A DNA stretch of 64,000 nt, from assembly GCA_903772945.1 (NCBI GenBank), contig CAICTM010000232.1, positions 24,245 through 88,244 on the forward strand, in the 5' to 3' direction. The notes beneath the pieces were generated by a model. That model was not told where the DNA came from. It was given only the letters and a program-made list of their open reading frames with translations, and made no database searches. Positions within the stretch are counted from its first letter, which is position 1, and every line of letters begins with the position of its first letter. This document shows, one piece after another, positions 31,084 to 41,179 of the stretch. This stretch comes from Seminavis robusta (taxonomy: Eukaryota; Bacillariophyta; Bacillariophyceae; Naviculales; Naviculaceae). The translations under genes were made by a program, and so were the position numbers.

Positions 31084-33511
31084 ATGATGAACAAGGGCAA
31101 CATCGAAGAGTCCTCCACTGGGAGTAGTGCAAGTGATAAAGGAGATTGCTTCAAGGAGACGAAGGGATTACCAACTGAATATGATGTGCACGCGCAAGAG
31201 GATGATGGCAAAGCAGAAGAAGACGCAACGGGCTGTGATGATGGGCAGGAACCTGGATCGCTGAAGAAAGCCCCCGATGAGGCCACGTCCTACAGGAAGA
31301 GATGGACGGAGATGTATCAGAGGCTTGTGGCATTTCGTCAGGTAAGAAACTGTGGTATTGCTAGAAGACTGTCGCTTTCGCCGCAGAATTCTTTTAACTC
31401 CCTGATCCTTTGCTTGCCTTGACACGCAGAAACATGGTCACTGCATGTAAGCGACCAGGTAGCAGCACACTGGACGCGGCTGGAGGAAAATCGATCATAC
31501 CTAACCAACGGTACATCTTTCTTGTATTCCTTCATTCTATCAGGGTCCCCAACAGATACGATGAAGACACACAGCTGGGATACTGGGGTGAGTACGGTGT
31601 ATCCTGCACCATCAGAGGCGTCTGCACAATGCCCTGTCTCACCATCACAACTCTGTGCTTCCTCGCCTGCCCTGCATTCAGTTTCAACGCAGAGGAGACA
31701 GTACAGAATCCTGTCAACTGCGGGCGCAGATTCCGTCCCCTTGTCGGCAGAGAGAGTCAAAGCTCTCGAGGACATTGGTTTCGAATGGAGCGCTGTCCCA
31801 GCGAGTCACAAGTCATGGGACGGACGGTTTGCAGAATTGGTTAGCTTCGTGGTAAGGTTGCGATAGCAGAGCTGGGTAATGGGTTCACGACGTAGTGCTC
31901 AACACATGTATGCAATGGCTTCCACAGCAACAGTTTGGTCATGCCCAAGTGCCCATGGGATACGAGGTGAGAACATTTGCTGCCTCCAGGAACGGCTCGC
32001 CCTCGGAGCAAGCAAACTAACAGTCAAATTCGCTACTGCAACTACCAGGACAATCCAAGACTAGGTTGGTACAGGGGTGTGAACGGAAGTCGAGTCCTTA
32101 ATTTGCACTTGGGCTCACTTGCAATTCTTTTCTTTACATTGCTCGTCTCCTCCAGCGACGTGGGTCTCCACACAGGTAAGAAACCCTCGTGCTTGCTCTG
32201 GTTGCCAAATCCTTGTCTATTGTGAGACTCACGAATCCTTGTGCGCAGCGGCAAGAATACAAGCTGTTAAAGCAGGGCCGCTCGTCGAGACTAACCGAGG
32301 CAAAGATCAAGAAGCTTGAATCCGTTGGTTTTGTGTGGGAAGCTCAGCGAGGCCGAAGAAAAGTACGGTCGAGCACCGAAGAGGACTCCAAGAGCGGTGT
32401 AGCTTCGCCAACAGAAGGCGCCGCTTGTCGACAGCAGGGCCCAGAAAGCCCCACGCAGACAGAGACACTGCCAAATGCTTCGACTGCTCCTTTCCAGGTG
32501 CAAGCCAATTTTCAGCACGGATTGGTTCATTCTTCACGAATGCCCTCTTTGTCCGGAGAAGCTTCTGTTCGATCGCCTGCATCAGCGGTTCCGGAGGCAG
32601 CGGTGAGCATGGATCGCATCAGGTCTTTGATCGCACGAAGAGCTTCCCCAACATCGATGTCGATCGCCCAAGGTATTCGTGACCCTCAAGGGCTTGCTTC
32701 CTCTCGAGCGTCTCTACTCAGGGCCGCGAGTGCTACAGCAAGAGAGCCCTCGCCTTCTTCGTTGCCATCGACAGCTTTCATCGATCCGAATCTTCTTCGA
32801 CGAGTCAATGAGAGGGGTATACCACTCGAAAACTTGGCGTTCCCCTTGCGTTCGTCGTTGACCGCTTCTACCAACCTTGCAAGCAACCCCTTGGAAGACT
32901 TCTTGGTACAGCGGCGATCCAATATGCAGCCACAAGTCTCCCTCTTCCAACCCCAAGCTCCTCAGGGCATAGCGCACAACCAGGAACTTGTAATTCGGCT
33001 TGCGGAAGCACGAATCGCTCAGCAACAGAGACAGCAGCAACTAGAGGCACTGGTAAATCGGCAAAATCTCGCTTCTTCATCTACCGGGTTTCCGTCACAG
33101 TTTCAGCGATCGCTCGGGTTGGATTCTCAAGCGCCTTCGTGGCAGCGACTTTCCACTTCAGCAGGGGCCCCTGTCCTGCCAACGAACGATCCCTTTTCGA
33201 GCATATTGGCTCAGCATCATCAGCGGCAAGAACAGTTCCAATACCAAGACCCTTTGTCGCTACAAGCTCTAGCCCAACCGGGGCTCTCTTTGGATGATCT
33301 GCGCCTTGCTCAGCTAAGGTCCGCCCGTGAGCTGGATTACATCGGAAACCTCCGGCAGCACTTGGGCGATACCAACGCAGGACAAGCGGTTGCAAGAGCC
33401 GGGTCCACAGAGGATGCTGATGATGGTGACTACACGGACGAGAGGAGGGAGAGTAGAAAGAGGTCTCCAGAAGACTTCAACGATTCGTTGGCAAGGAAAA
33501 GGAGAAGGTAG
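31084..33511 (+). CDS. Helicase-associated (HA) domain protein, eight exons with microexons
   Basis: Exons 31084..31341, 31430..31446, 31544..31587, 31682..31851, 31928..31966, 32049..32064, 32156..32175 and 32249..33511 join in phase at GT-AG sites and give 608 residues. The joined product has two tandem HA domains. The first (about 69-142) has RWTEMYQRLVAFRQ, KHGHCM, VPNRY, LGYWVSTQRRQY and then LEDIGFEW. The second (about 151-218) has WDGRFAELVSFV, QQFGHAQVPMGYE, DNPRL, TWVSTQRQEY and LESVGFVW. Exons 2, 6 and 7 are only 17, 16 and 20 nt. The remaining 390 residues are Ser/Gln-rich and end in a basic nuclear-localisation-like tract (KRSPEDF...ARKRRR). HA domains are thought to bind nucleic acid; here no helicase core is attached. 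The start is the first of two ATGs at 31084. Confidence 0.85.
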
Positions 33512-34500
33512 GGCACAGCCTACCAGTGTACTCTCTAGTTGAGAGACATAAACAAACTGTAATGTTGCATACTAATTAATTGTAGTCTGCAGAACTCCAT
33601 TGAGCATGCCGCAGTTTCGATGGCGAGGCACCGCGTACCGGCACACTTATTTGGCATCGTCTTCATGGTTGGTTTTTACTAGTAATGGGCCGAAGGAACC
33701 TTCACTCCGCCGAACTGAACCGAGGAACCCAGTGTTCAGCCTTGAGTGGGTCCAGGAGTTGCTCCATGCTTTGGCCTGGGTGTGGGTCCTAGTTTAGGTC
33801 CAGGCGTAGTCCCTGCCTGTTGTCGCTGAGGGTGGATCCAGGCGTTTTAAAAAAAGAATCTGGGGACCAGAAGTTGGGATGGAGATGGACCAAGTTTCAA
33901 ACCTGGGGTGGGAACTGGACTTGGGCCTGGATCCGCACCTACCAACACCACGACCCACACCATGGCCCACTCCTCCAAGACACAGTCAGTCTGCAATTTC
34001 AGCATTTTTCAGTCTTGCATGCTGAAATTTGCCGAATTTTGATGATGGTTGCTGACTGATGCTGAAAATGCTGACTGAATGCTGAACTTTGCTGAACTTG
34101 CTGAATCCATTGCTGAAAAATGCTGACAGATGCTGAATCCAAACAAGGTTATTTACTAGTAAATGCTGAATTCTGCTGAATCTTGCTGAACTTGCTGAAT
34201 CCATTGCTGAAAAATGCTGACTGATGCTCTGACTAATGCTGAATGATGTTGACTGATGTTGACTGATGGTGAATGATGCTGAAATTGCTGAATCTGATGC
34301 TGACAAATGCTGAATTTGCTGAATCCAGTTTCAGCAAAAATAATCAATTACCGTGTCTTCCTGGATGCTTGGTTACCAACACCAGGACATACGGTACCGT
34401 ACCATACCCTCATGGTTCCATGTTCCATGCCCCAATCCCAGACCACCGCCCTGACCAACTCCCAGACGGTGTTTTGGTTTGGACATCGCGCGGCAGTACT
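33512..34500. repeat. Intergenic with TGCTGAA minisatellite
   Basis: After the HA gene there is no convincing gene. From about 33990 to 34340 the sequence is an irregular tandem array of TGCTGAA/TGCTGACTGATG units, reading in several frames as Ser/Ile/Gln repeats on the minus strand. It ends about 160 bp before the large palindrome. Confidence 0.6.
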
Positions 34501-34940
34501 GTACCGGTACTGCGTTTCTGCAACAGTAGTTGCACAGTGTCAGTATGTGCTTCCCACCACTCATAGGTAACTTTACATACCCTCAGGATCCATGAGGGTA
34601 TGCTACGTAGAGGATGTATGGTAGCGGCAGTCATTGAAACAAAGATCCTCTCAATAAGACTCCCAATATTAAATAAACTGCAACAGTGAAGATATAAGGA
34701 CGGCCCATAAAGACCAACCACATACTAGAGGATCCAATATTCGCTTAAGTAACACCAAACATACCTGCCATTCTCACATCCGATCCAACCGTTGCAGAAA
34801 GATACTCTCAACCAGCCATTGGTACGAATCGTTCGTTGGATCCTACGACGTTGCAGCATACTCAAGGCAATCCCGTAGCGCTAGCCAGCTACTAGCGGCA
34901 AAGAGGCAAACAACGTACGGATCGTACGGATCCAAGCGAT

Positions 34941-35025
34941 CGTTCAGTTCAGTTCAGTTCAAGTTCAGTTCAGTTCAGTTCAGTTCAGTTCAGTCAGTTC
35001 AGTTCAGTTCAGTTCAGTTCAGTTT
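34941..35025 (+). repeat. (GTTCA)n microsatellite, left arm
   Basis: A tandem run of GTTCA units with interruptions (AAGTTC, GTCAG). The mirror copy in the right arm (40503-40555) is shorter and uninterrupted. Confidence 0.8.
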
Positions 35026-35125
35026 GATCCTCATTATTTTCATCCTTCTACTCTTGTAAAGGAAACTCTGCCAATTCCAACTCAACCAACCAACAATTGC
35101 TTAGTTGACCAAACAATTCTCCACC

Positions 35126-36821
35126 ATGGCCAATGCTGGAGCAGCCTTTGGGTTGGAAGACGTGCCGGATTTGCCTGAGCACCCACGGAACAGCCAAGTA
35201 CAACCGGGATTACCATCGTCTCTCGTCAAATTTATGAGCTGGCTGCACAAGAGGACATACACCAAGGCGGCCCGCTTCCAACCTAGTGCTTTGGCCGGCA
35301 TCCAACCACACACGTTGCCGACTACTTGAAATGGCGTGCGTATGGTACGACCGATGTTGACTTCAAAGATCTTGAGCAGAATCCAACTTGCCGCTCCTCT
35401 ATCTTGAGCAAGACAAGAAGCTATCTCCTTCTACATGCCCATCAAAGGTGCACATGGAATGGAACCTCGGCAATCCAACCAAGTCCGATCTGTGAACGAA
35501 GTGGTCAAGGAAGTCAAGAAAGCGGAGACTCAACACCGCGGCAAGAAGTCCTGTGCCACCAGGGATTTGACGAAACAGAGTATCGCAAGGTGGTCCATGA
35601 ACTCTACGGCAAAGGGAGCTTTGAATCGACATCCGTACAGCCTGCATGTTGAAGCAGCAAGTCCATCTCATCACCAGAACGGACGACATCTCCAAGTTGA
35701 AGTATTCCGACTACAAGCCGCATCCAGACTTCCCTTTTGCGCTCAGTTGCAAGGTGCATTGGTCCAAGAATATTTCGGAAGAACGACAATGCCCTGACCA
35801 AATCATTCTTGGGTCGATGGATACCGACTTTTGTGCTATGCTCGGATTGGCGAATTACATGGAGGCGTCCTTCAACTACGGGTATGGCGCCGCTGGTCGG
35901 GAAGATGCATTCCTCTTTACTCCCGAAAGCGATCCCAAGTTGGCTCCCAAGCACTGCAACGCAGCCTACCGCAACATTCTGAAGGCTGTCTTTTTGTCGG
36001 CTCCATTTTGGCTGTGGCGCTCCTCATTGCTGGTGTTCTTGGGAGTCACAGCATTCGGAAGTTTGCTGCAACTCTGGCAAGAGGGATGGGTGCTACTGCT
36101 GACGAAGTTGACATTCGAGGTCGCTGGAAGGCTCGCTTATCTGGACGGGTTGTTGATGCCTACATTTGCCTGAACAGCCCTGGATCGACGCTCGTGTTGC
36201 CGAAAAGCTTTGCATGGGGCTCCTATTGCCTACAAGCTACACCCGGATGCCAAGAGAGTGACTCCCGACTGGTTGATTGAGCATGTGGTGCCAAGGACAC
36301 ACGCGTTTTACGACGGTGTCAACGACATTTCGCTTCACTTGGCTCTGCCTCTGTTGTGGGCTGCTCTTGACGAATCTTGGGAGGAGAGGATGGAGCCTCC
36401 CGTTCGTGTTAGGATCCAAGATGCGTACGAGCGCATCAAGGCCGATATTCCTGTTGCGTCAACCCTGTGGTGAAAGTGCCTCTCTCTATTTGGACGCACA
36501 ACACCAAGCTCCACATCAACGAAATCGAGCCGATGGATACGGGAGGTGGCGGTGGCACGGCTGGTGGCACCAATGGAACGACCGGCCAGGCAAGCACTCG
36601 TCAAGTTGCCAATCAGTCTCGGCAGGTGACGGCTATGCAAACGCAACAGCAGGTACGAACGAACGAGGAGATTCTGACAAGGATTATTGCGCAGCACAAC
36701 CAGCTCAGCAGCTCATTGCGCAGGAAGGTAGGACCCGCGACAGTTCGGCGCTGCTTTGAGAGGTTGGTTGGAGACTTGGCTTGGCGCGGAGCTGACGAAA
36801 CTAATGGAAATATTTGCAGGT
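35126..36821 (+). pseudogene. Crypton-like tyrosine recombinase, left arm, frame-broken
   Basis: ATG 35126 sits in CCACCATGG and opens MANAGAAFGLEDVPDLPEHP. Coding signal then continues to 36821 in changing frames. Key segments are SSLVKFMSWLHKRTYTKAAR (core-binding-like), FCAMLGLANYMEASF and EDAFLFTPESDP near 35830-35940. The catalytic region at 36040-36170 has HSIRK (H-x-x-R), RGRWK, and VVDAY with the candidate nucleophile Tyr. It is followed by GAPIAYKL, WLIEHVVPRTHAFY and a Gly/Gln-rich tail. This order matches the tyrosine recombinases of Crypton elements found in stramenopiles. At least four frameshifts interrupt it. An intron may follow at 36822-36900 (GTAAGT...TTTTAG). Cryptons integrate by site-specific recombination and normally lack long inverted repeats. 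Confidence 0.7.
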
Positions 36822-37145
36822 AAGTGTGGACTTGTGGCTGTTGGCTATTGCAACTATGGCTATTACTGCTGCTAACTCTGTATTTTTGTTTGCTTTTTAG
36901 GATTGCTGTTCAGCCTCCAAGGATGGCAACACCTGATCAGGTAGATGTAATCTTTTTAGAAATGGGTTGACTGTGGAAAGGACTCGCCGGAATGCCAGAC
37001 TAGCCTCAGGTCAGACAAGCTGTGGCCACCACCCTGCTGATAGTAGGCCTGCCAAGCTAGCCAAGTACAGAACTGTTGGCTTGCTTGGCAAGAGTGGATG
37101 CATGGTATTGGTGGCAACAAGCCAGCCAAGTCGTGATGTCAGGGC

Positions 37146-37346
37146 TTGCAAGTCAACCTACTCCGGAGGAAGCCACTCTGGACTCTCATGGCTACACTTG
37201 TCAATGCTCAGAAAGCTCCAGCTTGGGTCATCTCCAAGATTGAGGAGCATTACAAAGGAAGTGTTTTGAATATTACTGCTGCCATCAAGCAGGACACCAT
37301 TATGGGCAGTCTGCATGAGGATCTTTGTATTGTTCGTGCTCAGTAA
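37146..37346 (+). pseudogene. Short conserved coding segment in left palindrome arm
   Basis: A 66-codon frame ending at 37346 includes LMATLVNAQKAPAWVISKIE and then HYKGSVLNITAAIKQD. The mirror frame at 38392-38183 encodes nearly the same residues, so this segment is probably part of a real protein of the element, perhaps a second exon or second gene. No family recognised. Confidence 0.4.
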
Positions 37347-38182
37347 AGTTGACCTTAGTTTGATAAGCATGGTAGCCATGCCTAATAGTGAGTTTGTTAC
37401 ATGGACTTGATCTTTTTCGTTTTCATTTTCGTGACTTGTGCTTTTCGAACGTACATAGTGGTAGCTAGCTAGCTAGCTAGCTAGCTAGCTAGCTAGTAGC
37501 GATTTCGAGGACTTGCGTTTTCGAGAATAGAGATAATAGAGGTGCGACGTTATCTTAACAGTGAGTAGTAGAGGTGCGAGCCTCATTTTTCTTACGGTCA
37601 AGGACGTGACCTCCTCAGTGGTATAAACGAACTGATCAACCAGCGTACACCAGGTGTTGGTGGTTGTTGGGTGATACCTCGATCGATAGGATGGATACCT
37701 CCTGTAGGATCACCTACCACGTACAGGCTCTCAGTATTCTCTCAGTTCGGGATATACTTTTACGGTACCTGGTACAGTTCTAGCTAGTAGTGTACGTAAA
37801 AGTATATCCCAGAACTGAGAGATATACTGAGAGCCTGTACCTGTAGTAGTGGATCTACAGGAGGTATCCATCTATCGATCGAGGTATACCACACCACCAA
37901 CACCTGGTGTACGCTGGTTGATCAGTTCGTTTATACCACTGATGAGGTCACGTCCTCGCCTGTAAGAAAAATGAGGCTGCACCTCTACTACTCACTGTTA
38001 AGATAACGTCGCACCTCTATTATCTCTTTCTCGAAAAGCAAGTCCTCGAAATCGCTACTAGCTAGCTAGCTAGCTAGCTAGCTAGCTACCACTATGTACG
38101 TTCGAAAAGCAAAAGTCACGAAAAGAAACGATAAAGATCGTCAATGTAAAATCACTTTTAGGCATGGCTACATGCTATTAAA

Positions 38183-38392
38183 CTAGGTCAACTTTACTGA
38201 GCAGAACAATACAAAGATCCTATGCAGACTGCCCATAATGTTGTCCTGCTTGATGGCAGCCGTAATATTCAAAACACTTCCTTTGTAATGCTCCTCAATC
38301 TTGGAGATGACCCAAGCTTGAGCTTTCTGAGCATTGAAAAGTGTAGCCATGAGAGTCAGAGTGGCTTCATCCTGGAGTAGGTTGACTTGCAA
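38183..38392 (-). pseudogene. Short conserved coding segment in right palindrome arm
   Basis: Mirror of the 37146-37346 segment, with LMATLFNAQKAQAWVISKIE in the same order. It differs from the left arm by small indels at both ends. Confidence 0.4.
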
Positions 38393-38819
38393 GCCCTGAT
38401 ATCTTCAGCATGAAGTTCTTGGCTGGCTTGTTGCCACCAATACCATGCATCCACTCTGCCAAGCAGAGCCAACAGTCTGTACTTGGCTAGCTTGCAGGCC
38501 TACTATCAGCAGGGGGGTGAGCCTCCACGCTTGTCTGTACCTGAGGCTTGTCTGGCCATTCCGGCGAGTCTTTCCACAGTCAACCCATTTCTAAAAAGAA
38601 TACCATCTACCTGATCAGGTGTTGCCATCCTTGAGGCTGAACAGCAATCCTAAAAAGCAAAAAAAAATAAGAGTTAGCAGCAGTAATAGCCATAGTTGCA
38701 ATAGCAACAGCCACAAGTCCACACTACCTGCAAATATTTCCATTCAGTTTCGTCAGCTCCGCGCCAAGCCAAGTCTCCAACCAACCTCTCAAAGCAGCAG
38801 CCGAACTGTCGCGGGTCCT

Positions 38820-40395
38820 ACCTCCTGCGCAATGAGCTGCTGAGCTGGTTGTGCTGCGCAATAATCCTTGTCAGGATCTCCTCGTTCGTTCGTACTGCTG
38901 TTGCGTTTGCATAGCCGTCACCTGCCGAGACTGATTTGCAACTTGACGAGTGCTTGCCTGCCGGTCGTTCCCGTAGTGCACCAGCCGTGCCACCGCCACC
39001 TCCCATATCCATCGGCTCGATTTCGTTGATGGGGAGCTTGGTGTTGTGCGCCAAATAGAGAGAGGCACTTCACCACAGGGTTGACGCAACAGGAATATCG
39101 GCCTTTGATGCGCTCGTACGCATCTTGGATCTACACGAACGGGAGGCTCCATCCTCTCCTCCAAGATTCGTCAAGAGCGCCCACAACAGAGGCAGAGCCA
39201 AGGAAGCGAAATGTCGTTGACACCGTCGTAAAAGGCGTGTGTCCTTGGCACCACATGCTCAATCAACCAGTCGGGAGTCAATCTCTTGGCATCCGGGTGT
39301 AGCTTGTAGGCAATAGGAGCCCCCATGAAGACTTTGTCGCACGGCACATTCAGGCGATCCAGCGTTAAGAGTAGGCACACAACAACCGTCCAGATAAGCG
39401 AGCCTTCCAGCGACCTCGAATTCAACTTCGTCAGCAGTAGCACCATCCCTCTTGCCAGAGTTCAGCAAACTTCCGAATGCTTTGACTCCCAAGAACACCA
39501 GCAATGAGGAGCGCCACAGCCAAAAATGGAGCCGACAAAAAACAGCCTTAGAATGTTGCGGTAGGCTGCGTTGCAGTGTTGGGAGCCAACTTGGATCGCT
39601 TTCGGGAGTAAAGAGGAATGCATCTCCCCGACCAGCGGCGCCATAACCGTAGTTGAAGGACGCCTCCATTTAATTCGCCAATCCGAGCATAGCACAAAAG
39701 TCGGTATCCATCGACCAAGAATGATTTGGTCAGGGCATTGTCGTTCTTCCGAAATATTCTTGGACCAATGCACTTGCAACTGAGCGCAAAAGGAAGTCTG
39801 GATGCGGCTTGTAGTCGGAAACTTCAACTTGGAGATGTCGTCCGTCTGGTATGAGATGGACTTGCTGCTTCAACAGCAGGCTGTACGGATGGTCGATTCA
39901 AAGCTCCCTTTGCCGAGAGGTTCATGGACACCTTGCGATACTCTGTTTCTCAAATCCCTGGTGGCACAGACTTCTTCCGCGGTGTTGATCTCCGCTTTCT
40001 TGACTTCTTGACCACTTCGTTCACAGATCGGACTTGGTTGGATTGCCGGAAGTTCCATTCCATGTGGCACCTTTGATGGGATGTAGAAGGAGATAGCCTT
40101 CTTGTCTGCTCAAGAGTAGAGGAGCGGCAAGTTGGATTCTGCTCAAGATCTTTGAAGTCAACATCGGTCGTACCATACGCACGCCATTTCAAGTAGTCGG
40201 CAACGTGGTGTTGTTGGATGCCGGCCAAAGCACTAGGTTGGAAGCGAGCCGCCTTGGTGTATGTCCTCTTGTGCAGCCAGCTCATAAATTTGACGAAGAG
40301 ACGATGGTAATCCCGGTTGTACTTGGGCTGTTCCGTGGGTGCTTCAGGCAAATCCGGCACGTCTCCAACCCAAAGGCTGCTCCAGCATTGGCCAT
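38820..40395 (-). pseudogene. Crypton-like tyrosine recombinase, right arm, frame-broken
   Basis: Mirror copy of the left-arm gene. The ATG at 40395 lies in the same CCACCATGG context. The frames break at different places from the left arm: here IQQHHVADYLKWRAYG is intact where the left arm has lost a base, while GLEDV is broken where the left arm is intact. The H-x-x-R region falls near 39500-39450 and the WLIEHVVPRTHAFY segment near 39280-39230. The complementary pattern of breaks implies a shared intact ancestor, or random errors on two copies of one sequence. Confidence 0.68.
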
Positions 40396-40502
40396 GGTGG
40401 AGGAATTGTTTGGTCAACTAAGCAATTGTTGGTTTGGTTGAGTTGGAATTTTGGCAGAGTTTCCTTTACAGAGTAGAAGGAATGAAAATAATGAGCTCAA
40501 AC

Positions 40503-40555
40503 TGAGGAAACTGAACTGAACTGAACTGAACTGAACTGAACTGAACTGAACTGAA
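40503..40555 (-). repeat. (TGAAC)n microsatellite, right arm
   Basis: The reverse-complement counterpart of the left-arm GTTCA run, about 30 bp shorter than that copy. Confidence 0.8.
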
Positions 40556-41179
40556 CGATCGCTTGGATCCATACGATCCGTACGTTGTTTGCCTCTTTGC
40601 CGCTAGTAGCTGGCTAGCGCTACGGGATTGCCTTGAGTATGCTGCAACGTCGTAGGATCCAACGAACGATTCGTACCAATGGCTGGTTGAGAGTATCTTT
40701 CTGCAATGGTTGGATCGGATGTGGGAATGGGCAGGTATGTTTGGTGTTACTTAAGCGAATATTGGATCCTCTCAGTATGTGGTTGGTCTTTATGGGCCGT
40801 CCTTATATCTTCACTGTTGCAGTTTATTTAATATTGCGAGTCTTATTGAGAGGATCTTTGTTTCAATGACTGCCGATACCATACATCCTCTACGTAGCAT
40901 ACCCTCATGGATCCTGAGGGTATGTAAAGTTACCTATGAGTGGTGGGAAGCACATACTGACACTGTGCAACTACTGTTGCAGAAACGCAGTACCGGTACC
41001 GTACAACTGTACCGCTACGACTGCATGGTAACACTAACTCTATTGTAGATTCCAAAGATACGTTGAAAATCCAAGGCGGCGAAGCCCACCGTCGAAGCCA
41101 ATGCATGGCCAGAGTAGCTACTAGCTAGCTCTAGCTAGTACTGTAGTCCACTCACTTGCAGCAATCATCGAACAGATCC

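Larger units (their letters stand above)
34501..40999. repeat. 6.5 kb palindrome with Crypton-like content in both arms
   Basis: The left arm 34501-37768 and right arm 37792-40999 are reverse complements along their whole length, separated by a 23-nt spacer. Matched landmarks include the CTCAGGATCCATGAGGGTA block (34578 and 40904), the GTTCA microsatellite (34941 and 40555), the start codon with CCACCATGG (35121 and 40400), and the CTAG run (37460 and 38087). Where I compared them, differences are mainly single-base insertions or deletions about every 20-30 bases, with few substitutions. Flanking sequence outside the arms is unrelated. It could be a genuine inverted duplication or element with giant inverted repeats, or a poorly polished long-read patch. 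Confidence 0.85.

Noticed and set aside
34501-40999. Palindrome as an ordinary DNA transposon with TIRs
   Set aside because: No target duplication at the outer edges was found and the recombinase is of the tyrosine type, which does not use such ends; kept as an open question rather than called.
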